A stretch of 64,000 nt of DNA from Jejubacter calystegiae (GCF_005671395.1 NZ_CP040428.1:4784185-4848184), one strand, 5' to 3'; counted from the first letter of the stretch, positions 9,920-19,637 are shown. Notes: a model not told the origin generated them from the letters alone. Program-made: numbers and translations.

Positions 9920-10363
9920 TTAATATCTGGCGATAATCGCCATTATTTCTTCCCGACGGGTGGCCGCATGAAGTGCCGCTAAATCCGTTTCACTGGAAAA
10001 AAGTTCGGCCAGCGCAGCAAGCGCGTCAATATGGCTGTGGCGATCGGCGGCTGCCAGCAAAATAATCAAATCCACGGGCTCCTGTTCCACGCCGCCAAAG
10101 GTCACCCCCTGCTCCAGCTTTAATAACGCCAGCCCTGTGGCCAAAGCCCCCTGCTCCGGTCGGGCATGGGGCATTGCCAGTCCCGGCGCCAGCACAAAAT
10201 ACGGGCCCAGCTGGCGATACTGCTGCTGGATAGCCTCCAGATAGCCCGGCGTAATCACCCCCTGATCCAGCAATGGCCGGGCGCAGTACGCCAGTGCCTG
10301 CTGCCAGTCGTCCATTGACGTTGCCAGTTGAATGGTGGCGTCGTTCAGCCAGCGACTCAGCAT
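9920..10363 (-). CDS. PTS component IIA, mannitol/fructose-like (ascorbate-type) domain
   Basis: A 147-residue IIA protein with the active-site histidine in PGLAMPHARPE (about residue 64), the typical signature of the mannitol/fructose/ascorbate IIA superfamily. I place the start at ATG 10363 because GGAGG lies six bases upstream; the frame could also open two codons earlier at TTG 10369, which abuts the Shine-Dalgarno. It is the first gene of the leftward operon IIA-IIB-IIC-transketolase N-transketolase C and lies directly downstream of two palindromic operators. Confidence 0.92.
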   Translation of the reverse strand: MLSRWLNDATIQLATSMDDWQQALAYCARPLLDQGVITPGYLEAIQQQYRQLGPYFVLAPGLAMPHARPEQGALATGLALLKLEQGVTFGGVEQEPVDLIILLAAADRHSHIDALAALAELFSSETDLAALHAATRREEIMAIIARY

Positions 10364-10444
10364 CTTCAACCTCCGGTGCTACCCGTTTGGAATGAACAAA
10401 CTTTATGCAAGGCATTCACCTCTTACTGTGATGAGCACCACAAA

Positions 10445-10492
10445 AGATAGCGCTACCATTTAGCGCACTCGCAATTTGTGATAGCGCTATCA
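10445..10492. promoter_or_regulatory. Pair of LacI/GntR-type palindromic operators between the PTS operon and its regulator
   Basis: A perfect 14-bp palindrome TGATAGCGCTATCA (10479-10492) and a near-copy AGATAGCGCTACCA (10445-10458) share the core GATAGCGCTA with the central CG typical of LacI-family operators. Their centres are 34 bp apart. They lie in the 255-base divergent region between the IIA gene and the LacI-type regulator, so the simplest reading is that the regulator binds both to control the operon and perhaps itself. Confidence 0.75.
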
Positions 10493-10618
10493 GAAAGAGC
10501 GAATGCTGAGAAAAGGCAGAAAACCTCCCGGGTTACGACGTATACTTGCGGGAATTCCCAATCCGCAGCACGGAGCGGGAGCGCCAGATAACTCACAGGT
10601 TGTGAAGCAGGAATTAGC

Positions 10619-11638
10619 ATGTCGATAACCAGAAAGAGACGTGGCACTGGCAAAGTGACGCTCGCAGATGTGGCCCAGCAGGCAGGCGTGGGCACCATGA
10701 CCGTTTCACGCGCGCTGCGTACACCGGAACAGGTTTCTGAAAAGCTGAGAGAGAAGATTCAGGCCGTGGTACAGGAATTAGGGTATACCCCTAATCTGAC
10801 GGCAAGCGCCCTCGCCTCTGCCTCTTCGCGCACCATCGCCATGATTGTGCCCGACCTGGCCGAATCGGGGTGTACCGAGATGTTCGCCGGATTACAGCAG
10901 GTACTGCAACCGGCCGGCTACCAGATCATGCTGGCTGAATCGCGCCATCGCCTGGAGCGGGAAGAAAAATTGCTGGAAACGCTGATGGCCTCTAATCTTG
11001 CCGCTGCAATTCTGCTAAGCGTAGAGCATAGCGAAACGGTAACAAACTGGCTGACCCAAGTGGAAATGCCAGTGTTGGAGATCGGCGCGACCTGTGACGA
11101 TCCCATTGATATGAATATCGGTATCGATATTGTCACTGCCATGTTCGAACTGACTCAAATGCTGATAAAGCGCGGCTATCAGAATATCGGGCTGCTGTGC
11201 GCCCGCCAGGAACAGTGGATTTTTCAGCAGCACCTGCAGGGCTGGTATAAGGCAATGATGAAATATCACCTCGCTCCCGGGCGCGTCATCAATGCCGCAA
11301 CGGCCCCGAATTTCTCAACCGGTGCCGCCCAGCTACCGGAGTTTCTGTTAGCCTGGCCAGAGCTGGACGCCCTGGTATGTGTCTCTGATGAACTGGCCTG
11401 CGGAGCCCTCTGGGAATGTCAAAGACGGCGCATCCGGGTACCGGACGATCTGGCGATTGTCGGATTCGGAGACAGCGATGCCAGCCGGGTATGCCAGCCT
11501 GCGCTGACCACCGTAGCGGTACCGCATTATCGAATTGGGGAAGAAGCCGGACGCGCCTTGCTGGCGCGCCTTGGCGGGAAAGAGCCGGAAGACGGCACGC
11601 CGCTACTGCCAACGCTCCGTCTGCGGGAAAGCTGTTAA
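10619..11638 (+). CDS. LacI/GntR-family transcriptional regulator of the PTS-transketolase operon
   Basis: A 339-residue repressor-type protein. The N-terminal helix-turn-helix is VTLADVAQQAGVGTMTVSRAL (residues 13-33) followed by the hinge region ASALASASSRTIAM; the remainder is a periplasmic-binding-protein-like sensor domain (roughly residues 65-335) resembling GntR. It is transcribed divergently from the PTS-transketolase operon with two matching palindromes in between, so it most likely represses that operon until a phosphorylated inducer accumulates. It ends convergently against yfcD, four bases apart, across a 16-bp palindrome (11629-11644) that may terminate both. Confidence 0.93.
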   Translation: MSITRKRRGTGKVTLADVAQQAGVGTMTVSRALRTPEQVSEKLREKIQAVVQELGYTPNLTASALASASSRTIAMIVPDLAESGCTEMFAGLQQVLQPAGYQIMLAESRHRLEREEKLLETLMASNLAAAILLSVEHSETVTNWLTQVEMPVLEIGATCDDPIDMNIGIDIVTAMFELTQMLIKRGYQNIGLLCARQEQWIFQQHLQGWYKAMMKYHLAPGRVINAATAPNFSTGAAQLPEFLLAWPELDALVCVSDELACGALWECQRRRIRVPDDLAIVGFGDSDASRVCQPALTTVAVPHYRIGEEAGRALLARLGGKEPEDGTPLLPTLRLRESC

Positions 11639-11642
11639 CAGC

Positions 11643-12260
11643 TTATTCCGCCGGTTGTTCGCTGTCCGGTTTCTGGTCTGAGGCTGGTTCCGGGCTCTTT
11701 TCCTTTTCCGCTTTCACCGGCTTGTCGTCACGCTCTTTGCGCGACTCATTACCGGCATTGCGGCTCATCCACAGCGCCAGCGCCTTCAGGGAGTCAGGGG
11801 TAAATTCGTCGCAGCGGGCGGTAATCTCCTCCGGCGACATCCAGCATACCTCGCTGACCTCCTCTTCCTGCAGTGCAAAGGGGCCGTGAGATACGCAGCT
11901 AAACAACCCGCCCCAGACCCGGCAGTTTTCATCCTCAAAGTAGAACTGTCCATGCTCGGCAAAAGGCACCCCGGCAATCCCCAGCTCCTCTTCCGCCTCG
12001 CGTTTGGCGGAATCCAGCATCTGTTCGTCCGCCATCACCACGCCGCCCGCGGTAGCGTCCAGCATGCCGGGCAGGAAGTCTTTGGTTTCAGTACGGCGCT
12101 GCACCAGAATTTTGCCCATACCGTCGTGCACCACGATATAGGTCGCGCGATGGCGCAAACACTGCGCCCGCATCTGCTCGCGGCTGGACTGCGCGATCAC
12201 TTCATTATCTTCGTTGACAATGTCAACCCATTCCGTGCCAGTTTGACTCTGCTCCACCAT
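11643..12260 (-). CDS. yfcD: Nudix hydrolase YfcD with a charged C-terminal tail
   Basis: A 205-residue Nudix-family hydrolase. The Nudix box runs from GGVVMADEQ to REAEEELGI (about residues 79-102), with the REAEEE metal-binding core intact. E. coli YfcD is about 180 residues; the extra 25 here are a lysine-, glutamate- and proline-rich tail (from about residue 172) that looks disordered. The physiological substrate of YfcD is not firmly known. It is convergent with the LacI-type regulator and upstream of nothing in its own direction. Confidence 0.94.
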   Translation of the reverse strand: MVEQSQTGTEWVDIVNEDNEVIAQSSREQMRAQCLRHRATYIVVHDGMGKILVQRRTETKDFLPGMLDATAGGVVMADEQMLDSAKREAEEELGIAGVPFAEHGQFYFEDENCRVWGGLFSCVSHGPFALQEEEVSEVCWMSPEEITARCDEFTPDSLKALALWMSRNAGNESRKERDDKPVKAEKEKSPEPASDQKPDSEQPAE

Positions 12261-12333
12261 CGGGAAACCTTATTCTGTTCTGGGCGCTCTGACGGCGCGT
12301 TAATGGTCAGGCAATGCCTGGTCGTCAGTCAAA

Positions 12334-12885
12334 TTACGGTGTTATATCCTGCTGCGCAATAAGCGCGTTATCTTCAAGGCTATAAACGCTCAGAAGTCCA
12401 TCATCCAGCATTCCATAGCTGGCCGCAAAGCCCCCCTTTGGGATGCTGACCGAACCGGGATTGAAGACAAAAATCTCGCCGCGGCGCTCCGCCATCGGGA
12501 TATGGGTATGGCCGCTGACCAGCACATCGCCTGCCGCCAGAGCGGGCAGCTTATCCGGATGATAAAGATGGCCGTGGGTCAGAAACAATCGCCCGTGCGG
12601 CAGTAAAACCTGCTGCCAGGGAGCGGTAATGGGAAAGTTCAGCAGCATCTGATCCACTTCGCTATCACAGTTGCCGCGTACCGCAATAATGCGCTCAGCC
12701 GCTTTGTTAAGGCGTTCCGCCACCCGGGCAGGCTGGTAATCTTCCGGCAGCGCGTTGCGCGGGCCGTGATTCAGCAAGTCTCCCAGCAGAATCAGCCACT
12801 GCGCGCCGCTGGCGGCAAAGCGTTCCAGCACTTTTTCAGTGGCCGACAGCGAACCGTGAATATCCGATGCGAACATCAGTTTCAT
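12334..12885 (-). CDS. yfcE: Phosphodiesterase YfcE (calcineurin-like metallophosphoesterase)
   Basis: A 183-residue metallophosphoesterase, the length of E. coli YfcE, which hydrolyses phosphodiester substrates in vitro with Mn. Metal-binding motifs are visible in order: FASDIHGS (residues 5-12), LLGDLLNHGPRN, VRGNCDSE and SGHTHIP. I place the start at 12885, where the conserved MKLMFASDIHG begins; the frame is open for another 73 codons upstream but that part resembles nothing and is rich in Arg and Cys. The ribosome-binding site is weak (AAGTGA). Confidence 0.95.
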   Translation of the reverse strand: MKLMFASDIHGSLSATEKVLERFAASGAQWLILLGDLLNHGPRNALPEDYQPARVAERLNKAAERIIAVRGNCDSEVDQMLLNFPITAPWQQVLLPHGRLFLTHGHLYHPDKLPALAAGDVLVSGHTHIPMAERRGEIFVFNPGSVSIPKGGFAASYGMLDDGLLSVYSLEDNALIAQQDITP

Positions 12886-12944
12886 TTCACTTATACCCGT
12901 GTAAATCAGACAGGAGGTAATGATAACGGATTTTTTAGCACGGT

Positions 12945-13661
<717 letters not shown>

Positions 13662-13697
13662 TCACAGAAGAATCAGCCAAATCCTGATGCCGTGTAA

Positions 13698-14180
13698 CTA
13701 CGACTGTTCTGCTTCCTGAATGACCTGCGTTTTCTCGTCCTGCTGGCTTTGCCAGATAAACCACAGCGCAATAGCGAGGCAGATCGCCGCCAGAACCCGA
13801 TTCGTGGAGAAAGGGATCGCGCTGTTGCCCAACCAGCCAAAGCTGTCGATGATAATCGACATACTAAGCTGCCCCAGAATCACCGCCACCGTCGCCAGGG
13901 CCGTTCCTATCCGCTGTACGGCAAAGACCATGGTCAGCACGTAAACCAGGCCGAGCAGCGAACCCAGTAGCTGCCACTTGGGCACGTCCAGCAGCGTCAC
14001 CGCATGGGGCGGCTCGAAAAAGATAACCAGAACCGCGCAGACCAGGGTGCCCACCAGAAAGGTCAGAAACGCAGTGCGGATAGCTCCCTGACTGGCGCCC
14101 AGACGGGCATTCACAGCAGCCTGGACGCTAAGAAAGGCGCCACCCGCCAGCGCAAGTAAAGTCATTATCACAATCATCAT
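13698..14180 (-). CDS. Half-size DMT-superfamily membrane protein (YdcZ/DUF606 family), second of a pair
   Basis: A 160-residue inner-membrane protein with about five hydrophobic helices, belonging to the YdcZ/DUF606 branch of the drug/metabolite transporter superfamily. The segment SVQAAVNARLG near the N terminus is typical. Its ATG overlaps the stop codon of the upstream partner (TAATG at 14180), so the two small proteins are translationally coupled and probably form a heterodimer, as in other paired small multidrug-resistance-like transporters. The hydrophilic end (QQDEKTQVIQEAEQS) is likely cytoplasmic. The substrate is unknown. Confidence 0.85.
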   Translation of the reverse strand: MMIVIMTLLALAGGAFLSVQAAVNARLGASQGAIRTAFLTFLVGTLVCAVLVIFFEPPHAVTLLDVPKWQLLGSLLGLVYVLTMVFAVQRIGTALATVAVILGQLSMSIIIDSFGWLGNSAIPFSTNRVLAAICLAIALWFIWQSQQDEKTQVIQEAEQS

Positions 14181-14617
14181 TAACGCCCTCCGGCAATCAG
14201 TACCAGCGCGGCAGCGACAAACGCCAGCGCGATCAGTTTTTTCCCGTTAACCGGGCGCCGCTGCGCACCGAACCACCCAAAGTGGTCGATCAACAGACTT
14301 TTAGCAACCTGGCCCGCCAGCACGCCGGTCATTAACAGCGTGATGCCGATAATCGGCGTCGCCACGGTCAGAATAATGACGTAGAGCGGCCCCCAGATAC
14401 CGCCGGTTAACTGCCAGCCCGGCGCCGACAGAAAAGAGACCGGATTACGCGGTCCCCAGAACAGCATCAACAGCCCTGCCAGCGCCGCCTCTATCCCGAA
14501 CAGACTCAGACTGGCCCAGTAGTGACCCACTTTCTCACCAAGCGGGCCAAGTAGCCCGGCCTCTACGGAAAGCCCCATTCCGGCCAGAATGACCAAAAAT
14601 ACCGCCAGTAATTTCAT
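14180..14617 (-). CDS. Half-size DMT-superfamily membrane protein (YdcZ/DUF606 family), first of a pair
   Basis: A 145-residue inner-membrane protein with about five hydrophobic segments, from the same family as its downstream partner. Shared features are the conserved small residues at the start (VILAGMGLSVEAGLLGPLG) and a motif SLLIDHFGWFG near residue 108 that is mirrored by SIIIDSFGWLG in the second protein. The two probably form an antiparallel two-subunit transporter. The LysR-type regulator begins 112 bases away on the opposite strand and probably controls the pair. Confidence 0.85.
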   Translation of the reverse strand: MKLLAVFLVILAGMGLSVEAGLLGPLGEKVGHYWASLSLFGIEAALAGLLMLFWGPRNPVSFLSAPGWQLTGGIWGPLYVIILTVATPIIGITLLMTGVLAGQVAKSLLIDHFGWFGAQRRPVNGKKLIALAFVAAALVLIAGGR

Positions 14618-14729
14618 TGTCAGTACACCTGATTTTATGAGATGACGCAGATGTTAGCCGGGAGCATCTATTCTAAAAACAGGATAAACTACACAACACC
14701 TTTGCAATTCCCGCATAAATGGAGTGACC

Positions 14730-15695
14730 ATGAGCGTGGATATCCGCAGCATGCGACTGTTTGTCGCCGTACTGGAGATGGGGAATTTTTCCCAGGTTGC
14801 CCGGCGGGAGAACATGTCCCCCTCTTCCGTATCAAGGATCATTCAGCAACTGGAAAGCGAACTCGGCGCCCAGCTACTGTACCGCAATACCCGCGCCATC
14901 GTTGCAACAGAGATCGGGCGCCAGTACGGCCAGACCTTTCGCGCTATGCTGAGCGAGCTGGATGAAACCACCCGCCGGGTTCACGAACGGGAAGGCTCCC
15001 CTGGCGGTCTGGTGCGGATTAACGCCCCGGTAGTTTTCGGCCAGAAACATATCGCCCCCTGGCTGGGGGAGCTGTGGCGCGCCTGGCCAGATCTGAAGAT
15101 TGAGCTGGTTCAGACCGATGAGTTTATCGATCCGCTGGCCGATGCCGCCGATCTGCTGTTTCGTATTGGTCCGCTGGCAGACTCCGGCGCCCACGCCCGC
15201 ATTGTCGACCGTTCGGAACTGCTGCTGGCGGCCAGCCCCGGCTACCTGGCGCGCCATGGTATACCCGAAACGCCCCGCACCCTGATGAACCATAATTGTC
15301 TGGTCTACAAGGGCGCCATGGGGCTTCAACGCACCTTCTTCTCCCGCCCCGGTACTACGCCGCAGGTGATGACGCTGAGTGGTTCGCTGACCTCCAACAA
15401 CGCTGAAACCCTGGTCAATGCGGCGCTTAGCGGCGCCGGTATTATCATGATGCCCGACTGGCAGATAGGCGAACTGCTACGCACCCGACAGCTGGCATTA
15501 CTGTTGCCAGACTATACGGTTTCCACTCATCAGGAACCGCCGCTGATCGCCATGCTGTATCCCCATACCCGTTACCTGTCACTCAGCGTCCGGACGGTTA
15601 TCGACTTTTTTATCGACCGTTTCGGCTCACCGCCCCGTTGGAAGTTACCTGGCGATAAACGCGAATGGTGCTGGCAGCCTGACCAAAAAGTTTAG
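14730..15695 (+). CDS. LysR-family transcriptional regulator, divergent from the DMT pair
   Basis: A 321-residue LysR-type regulator with the N-terminal winged helix (MRLFVAVLEMGNFSQVARRENMSPSSVSRIIQQLE, here split as MRLFVAVLEMGNFSQVARR followed by the recognition helix MSPSSVSRIIQQLE) and a C-terminal effector domain starting around residue 90. I choose ATG 14730 because GGAG lies five bases upstream; a GTG two codons earlier overlaps the Shine-Dalgarno. Divergent placement suggests control of the two YdcZ-type genes. Its effector is unknown. Confidence 0.9.
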   Translation: MSVDIRSMRLFVAVLEMGNFSQVARRENMSPSSVSRIIQQLESELGAQLLYRNTRAIVATEIGRQYGQTFRAMLSELDETTRRVHEREGSPGGLVRINAPVVFGQKHIAPWLGELWRAWPDLKIELVQTDEFIDPLADAADLLFRIGPLADSGAHARIVDRSELLLAASPGYLARHGIPETPRTLMNHNCLVYKGAMGLQRTFFSRPGTTPQVMTLSGSLTSNNAETLVNAALSGAGIIMMPDWQIGELLRTRQLALLLPDYTVSTHQEPPLIAMLYPHTRYLSLSVRTVIDFFIDRFGSPPRWKLPGDKREWCWQPDQKV

Positions 15696-15790
15696 CTTTA
15701 TAGTGTGATTTCAATTGATTACAAATACTTGTTATCTAATCAGGCTCTTCTATGATGGAAAGAGGAGCATGTTCCCGTTCAGGAGGGCTC

Positions 15791-16699
15791 ATGAAAATTG
15801 TCATCACCGGCGGCACCGGACTGATCGGCCGTCATCTCGCGCCACGCCTGCTGAGCCTGGGCCATGAAATCACAGTGGTCACGCGCAACCCGGAGCGGGC
15901 GCGGAGTCTGCTCGATCCGCGCATCAGCCTGTGGAAAGGATTGTATGACCAGGCCTCGCTGGACGGTTTTGATGCTGTGATTAATCTGGCGGGAGAGCCT
16001 ATTGCCGACCGGCGCTGGAACACGGCCCAGAAAGAGCGTCTGTGCCAGAGCCGCTGGCAGATAACCGAACAGCTGGTTGCGCTGTTTAAAGCCAGCGCCA
16101 GACCGCCCGCCATTCTGATTTCCGGCTCGGCAACCGGCTATTATGGCGATCTTGGGGAAGTGGTGGTGACCGAAGAGGAGCCGCCGCATAACGAGTTTAC
16201 CCATAAACTCTGTGCCCGCTGGGAACAGATCGCCTGCCAGGCTCAGGGTGACCAGACCCGGGTCTGTCTGTTACGTACCGGCGTGGTGCTGGCCCCGAAG
16301 GGCGGTATTCTCGGTAAGCTGCTGCCGCTGTTTCGCATCGGGTTCGGCGGCCCCAGCGGCAGCGGGCGTCAGTATCTGCCGTGGATCCATATTGATGATA
16401 TGGTCAACGCCATTATCTGGCTGCTGGATAACGATTTACGTGGTCCCTTTAATATGGTCGCCCCCTACCCGGTCCGCAACGAGCAGTTTGCCCATGCTCT
16501 GGGCCATGCCCTGAAGCGGCCTGCTTTGGTTCGCGCCCCCGCGTTCGCCATCCGGGCGTTGATGGGAGAATCTTCAGTGCTGGTACTGGGCGGGCAGCGG
16601 GCATTACCCAAACGGCTGGAGGCATCGGGCTTTGGTTTTCGCTGGTACGATCTGGAGGAGGCGTTACAGGACGTGCTGGATCAGACCTCCTCCAGATAG
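15791..16699 (+). CDS. yfcH: SDR39U1-type NAD(P)-dependent epimerase YfcH
   Basis: A 302-residue Rossmann-fold protein of the SDR39U1 family, close in length to E. coli YfcH. The nucleotide-binding motif GGTGLIG is at residues 7-13, and later blocks [10 protein letters not shown] and [17 protein letters not shown] are typical. AGGAGGG (15781-15787) directly precedes the ATG at 15791, which settles the start against an in-frame ATG 39 bases upstream. The family is related to nucleotide-sugar epimerases; no reaction is established for YfcH. It ends three bases from the convergent MFS transporter gene. Confidence 0.94.
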   Translation: MKIVITGGTGLIGRHLAPRLLSLGHEITVVTRNPERARSLLDPRISLWKGLYDQASLDGFDAVINLAGEPIADRRWNTAQKERLCQSRWQITEQLVALFKASARPPAILISGSATGYYGDLGEVVVTEEEPPHNEFTHKLCARWEQIACQAQGDQTRVCLLRTGVVLAPKGGILGKLLPLFRIGFGGPSGSGRQYLPWIHIDDMVNAIIWLLDNDLRGPFNMVAPYPVRNEQFAHALGHALKRPALVRAPAFAIRALMGESSVLVLGGQRALPKRLEASGFGFRWYDLEEALQDVLDQTSSR

Positions 16700-16702
16700 C
16701 GA

Positions 16703-17983
16703 TTACTCCTGGCGCGTCGGCTCAGCGGTCGGCGTGCGTTGCCGGACTCGCTTTGGTTGCGGCACCCGAATAATAAAGGTCAGAACCCCGGCAAACAGAT
16801 AGAGTCCGGTGTAGGCCCACACCACGCCCACGATATCAAAGAATGGCAGTAGCGCCGAAGCAATGGCCGGCGCCACAAAGTTACTCAGCCCGGCAGAAAG
16901 GTTATAGATAGAAACTGCTGCCCCCTTGTGATTCGGCTCAAGAGTCGGGAACACTGCCGTCATCGGCACAAATGCCGCTACAAAGATGCCCAGCATCACC
17001 GCCGGTACCATCGCCATCCAGTAATTATGACCAAACCAGAGCGGCACGTAGTAGAACGCCAGGCTGGAGACAGCCATGCCCAGACAGCCAAACCAGCGCA
17101 CCTGACGAATCCAACCAATAACCTCTCCGGTGATCCCCCAGAAGATATTGGTAAAGATGGTTACAAAGAAAAAGACCGCCCAAATCTGCAACCACTCCGA
17201 AATGGAAAAACCCAGCCGATCGACGAACAGTAGCGGCATAATCACCGCAAATCCGAACAGTGACAGGGTATTGATAATGCGGATCAGGCAGGCATAGAAC
17301 ACATCGCGGTTCACAAACAGAATGGTGACCGCCCGGGAGAGTTCGGTCATCTTATCGCGCAGCGGCAGATTCATTCGCGAGCGATCCACCTCCACGTTAC
17401 GCAGACTGAAAAAGGCGAGGATCCCGCCGCAGGCCACCCAGGCGATGGCAAACCACAGGGTTCCGGTTTCCCCCATTCCGGGAATGATCAGACTGGGCAG
17501 ATAGCTGCCCACGACGCCGATACCGACCGAATACATCGCCCAGAACCAGCCAGTGGCCGCCGCCAGCCGTTCCCGCGGCAGCACCTGAACCAGTAGCAAC
17601 ATAAATGAATAGATAAACAGCGGATAGGCCAGGCCGCGAATCCCATAGAACAGCAGCATCAGCGGGTAGTTGCGCATCCCCAGTCCCAGCGCCATAAACA
17701 GCGCATGCATGACGATCCACAGCACAAAACCGATCAGCATTGCCCGTTGCGGGGTAATGATTTCCGCCACCACGCCGGAAGCCCAGGCGGCCAGCGCCGC
17801 CGCCAGACCATATACCGTAAATACCATTGCCGACTGGGCAGGGCTAAAACCCATATCGGTAATGTGTCGCGATAAAAAAGCCATTTCGAATCCGTCGCCG
17901 GACATGAAGATCGCGATAGCGATGAATCCCCACAGCAGTTTTGTCGGTAAGCCAAACCAGTATTCTTTAGATTGAGATTGCAT
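16703..17983 (-). CDS. MFS polyol transporter, RbtT/DalT-like (probable D-arabinitol:H+ symporter)
   Basis: A 426-residue major facilitator protein with twelve predicted membrane helices, of the length and character of the ribitol and D-arabinitol transporters RbtT and DalT of Klebsiella. The first loop carries the GDGFEMAFLSRHI segment, and a cytoplasmic tail rich in basic residues ends the protein. It lies 65 bases downstream of a D-arabinitol-type dehydrogenase on the same strand, which is the basis for the substrate assignment. The intervening hairpin could lower its expression relative to the dehydrogenase. Confidence 0.82.
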   Translation of the reverse strand: MQSQSKEYWFGLPTKLLWGFIAIAIFMSGDGFEMAFLSRHITDMGFSPAQSAMVFTVYGLAAALAAWASGVVAEIITPQRAMLIGFVLWIVMHALFMALGLGMRNYPLMLLFYGIRGLAYPLFIYSFMLLLVQVLPRERLAAATGWFWAMYSVGIGVVGSYLPSLIIPGMGETGTLWFAIAWVACGGILAFFSLRNVEVDRSRMNLPLRDKMTELSRAVTILFVNRDVFYACLIRIINTLSLFGFAVIMPLLFVDRLGFSISEWLQIWAVFFFVTIFTNIFWGITGEVIGWIRQVRWFGCLGMAVSSLAFYYVPLWFGHNYWMAMVPAVMLGIFVAAFVPMTAVFPTLEPNHKGAAVSIYNLSAGLSNFVAPAIASALLPFFDIVGVVWAYTGLYLFAGVLTFIIRVPQPKRVRQRTPTAEPTRQE

Positions 17984-18014
17984 AACAATCTTCCTTTTTT
18001 TTACCGGAAATAAA

Positions 18015-18037
18015 GGCCTCAGGCAGGTACAGAGGCC
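18015..18037 (-). terminator. Intra-operon hairpin between the polyol dehydrogenase and transporter genes
   Basis: On the minus strand GGCCTC and GAGGCC (18037-18032 with 18020-18015) form a 6-bp stem with an 11-base loop, followed by TTTATTTCC. It lies in the 65-base gap between the two genes and could act as a weak terminator or message-end stabiliser. Confidence 0.45.
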
Positions 18038-18048
18038 GCTCGTTACAT

Positions 18049-19437
18049 TCAGCCAGAAACTGGCTGGTGCTGTTCGATCCAGGTTTCCAGTCGCGCGACG
18101 GTGTGCGCCACCAACTTGTGGAATGTCCGGTCCTGGGCCAGCTCGCCAAACAGGGTGGGATCCCGCAGGTAACTGCCCAGCGGATCGCTGCCGGTCAGGC
18201 GCTGGCGCAGCGCTTCCGGCTGTATCACGCCATCCTGATAAGTCCAGGGCAGCGCATCCTGGGCCCAGCGTTCAAGAAACAGGAAAAACAGCGCCGGTAG
18301 CACCGCGGTTGCCTCAGGGGTATGCCCGGCCCGCAGGCGTTCAATCAGGGTTGGTGTCACCATGCCAGGAATTTTCGACAAACCATCTGCCGCTACCCGC
18401 TGATTGGTATCGCGGATCCACGGATTGGCGAAGCGCGCCAGCACCACGTCGCGGTAATCGGCTAAATCGAGCGGACTGGGCGTTAACGATGGGATCACAT
18501 CGCGGGTAATATATTCCCGCGCCATCTGCTGTATCTGCGGCTGACGGGTACTCTCATCGATATAGTCGTAGCCAACGAGCGTCCCTGCCCAGGCGATACA
18601 GCTGTGAGTGGCGTTCAGAATGCGAATTTTCGCCTCCTCCCAGGGCAGTACCGAATCCACCATCTCCACCCCAACCTTCTCCAGCGCGGGCCTTCCGGCG
18701 ATAAAGTCATCTTCGATAACCCACTGGATAAAGGATTCACCCATCACTGCCGCCCCGTCGTCAAAGCCGGTGGCCTCTTTTACCCGCTGCGCCACGTCCG
18801 GCGTAGGACGCGGCGTGATGCGATCGACCATGGTATCCGGCGAGGTCGTGTTATCACGTACCCACTGCGCCAGCGGTTGCTCGCCCTTTTCCGTCAGGAA
18901 GGCGAGAAAACCGTGACGAAAGCGCCCGCCGTTATGGCGCAGGTTATCGCAGCTCAACAGCGTCACCGGTGCGCCCCCCTGCGCCATACGTTGGTGGAGG
19001 ATCCGGGTCAGCGCGCCATACAGCGTGCAGGCATCGCCGCGCAGATCGGCCTGAATATCTACCTGGGTAAGATCTAGCTCATGATCGGGCGTTAAGTAGT
19101 AACCGGCTTCGGTCACCGTGAAGGCAATAATGCGGGTCTCCGGCGCCGCTCCCTGAGCCACCAGCGCGCTCAGTTCGCTATCCCAGGGCAGAATGCGGCG
19201 GATGGAGGTAATGGTCTCCCATTCCCGCTCGCCGTCGGGCGTCACCGTCTCCAGCACGTATTTCCCCTGCTGGGCTGCCAGCCGTTCCAGTAACGCCGCC
19301 GCATCGGAGCGCACATTGCCCAGGGCGATACTCCACGCATCATCCCCCTGCTCCCTCAGTTTGTGCAGGTACCAGGCCTGATGCGCGCGATGGAAAGAGC
19401 CTGCGCCGATATGCATCCACACCGATTTCGTCGTCAT
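18049..19437 (-). CDS. dalD: Mannitol dehydrogenase-family enzyme, probable D-arabinitol 4-dehydrogenase
   Basis: A 462-residue long-chain polyol dehydrogenase. The N-terminal Rossmann motif is [17 protein letters not shown], and the family catalytic signature [16 protein letters not shown] (lysine, asparagine, histidine) is intact at about residues 268-283. Length and sequence fit D-arabinitol 4-dehydrogenase (DalD), which oxidises D-arabinitol to D-xylulose with NAD. In Klebsiella a kinase (DalK) is encoded with it; none is present here, so D-xylulose would have to be phosphorylated by a kinase encoded elsewhere, such as XylB. Other polyols cannot be excluded. Confidence 0.85.
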   Translation of the reverse strand: MTTKSVWMHIGAGSFHRAHQAWYLHKLREQGDDAWSIALGNVRSDAAALLERLAAQQGKYVLETVTPDGEREWETITSIRRILPWDSELSALVAQGAAPETRIIAFTVTEAGYYLTPDHELDLTQVDIQADLRGDACTLYGALTRILHQRMAQGGAPVTLLSCDNLRHNGGRFRHGFLAFLTEKGEQPLAQWVRDNTTSPDTMVDRITPRPTPDVAQRVKEATGFDDGAAVMGESFIQWVIEDDFIAGRPALEKVGVEMVDSVLPWEEAKIRILNATHSCIAWAGTLVGYDYIDESTRQPQIQQMAREYITRDVIPSLTPSPLDLADYRDVVLARFANPWIRDTNQRVAADGLSKIPGMVTPTLIERLRAGHTPEATAVLPALFFLFLERWAQDALPWTYQDGVIQPEALRQRLTGSDPLGSYLRDPTLFGELAQDRTFHKLVAHTVARLETWIEQHQPVSG

Positions 19438-19453
19438 AGTCGCTCCGGTTTTA

Positions 19454-19582
19454 AATATTTGCCAAATGAAAGAGCATTTGCCCTATTCTTAAAAAGTTGT
19501 TGAATAGTAGTTGCCGAATGGTGTTTTTTTCCGCGATCTACGCCTCATTTTGAATATTTGCTTTTTTAAAGGGCTTTTGCTC
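19454..19582. promoter_or_regulatory. Two-copy TTTGC repeat operator upstream of the D-arabinitol-type operon
   Basis: Two repeats lie in the divergent region: AATATTTGC (19454-19462) with GCATTTGCCC (19474-19483), and AATATTTGC (19553-19561) with GCTTTTGCTC (19573-19582). Within each repeat the two TTTGC elements start exactly 20 bp apart, about two turns of DNA, and the copies are 99 bp apart. This matches a binding array for the SorC-type regulator encoded on the right, possibly with DNA looping. Confidence 0.7.
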
Positions 19583-19637
19583 ACTATGGAAAATAACGCT
19601 TCAGGGATAGAATGACGGCAGGACAGAATCGGACACG

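Noticed and set aside
10619-11638. Identity of the LacI-type regulator as the gluconate repressor GntR
   Set aside because: It resembles GntR in layout, but there are no gluconate genes nearby and the divergent operon is a PTS with a transketolase.
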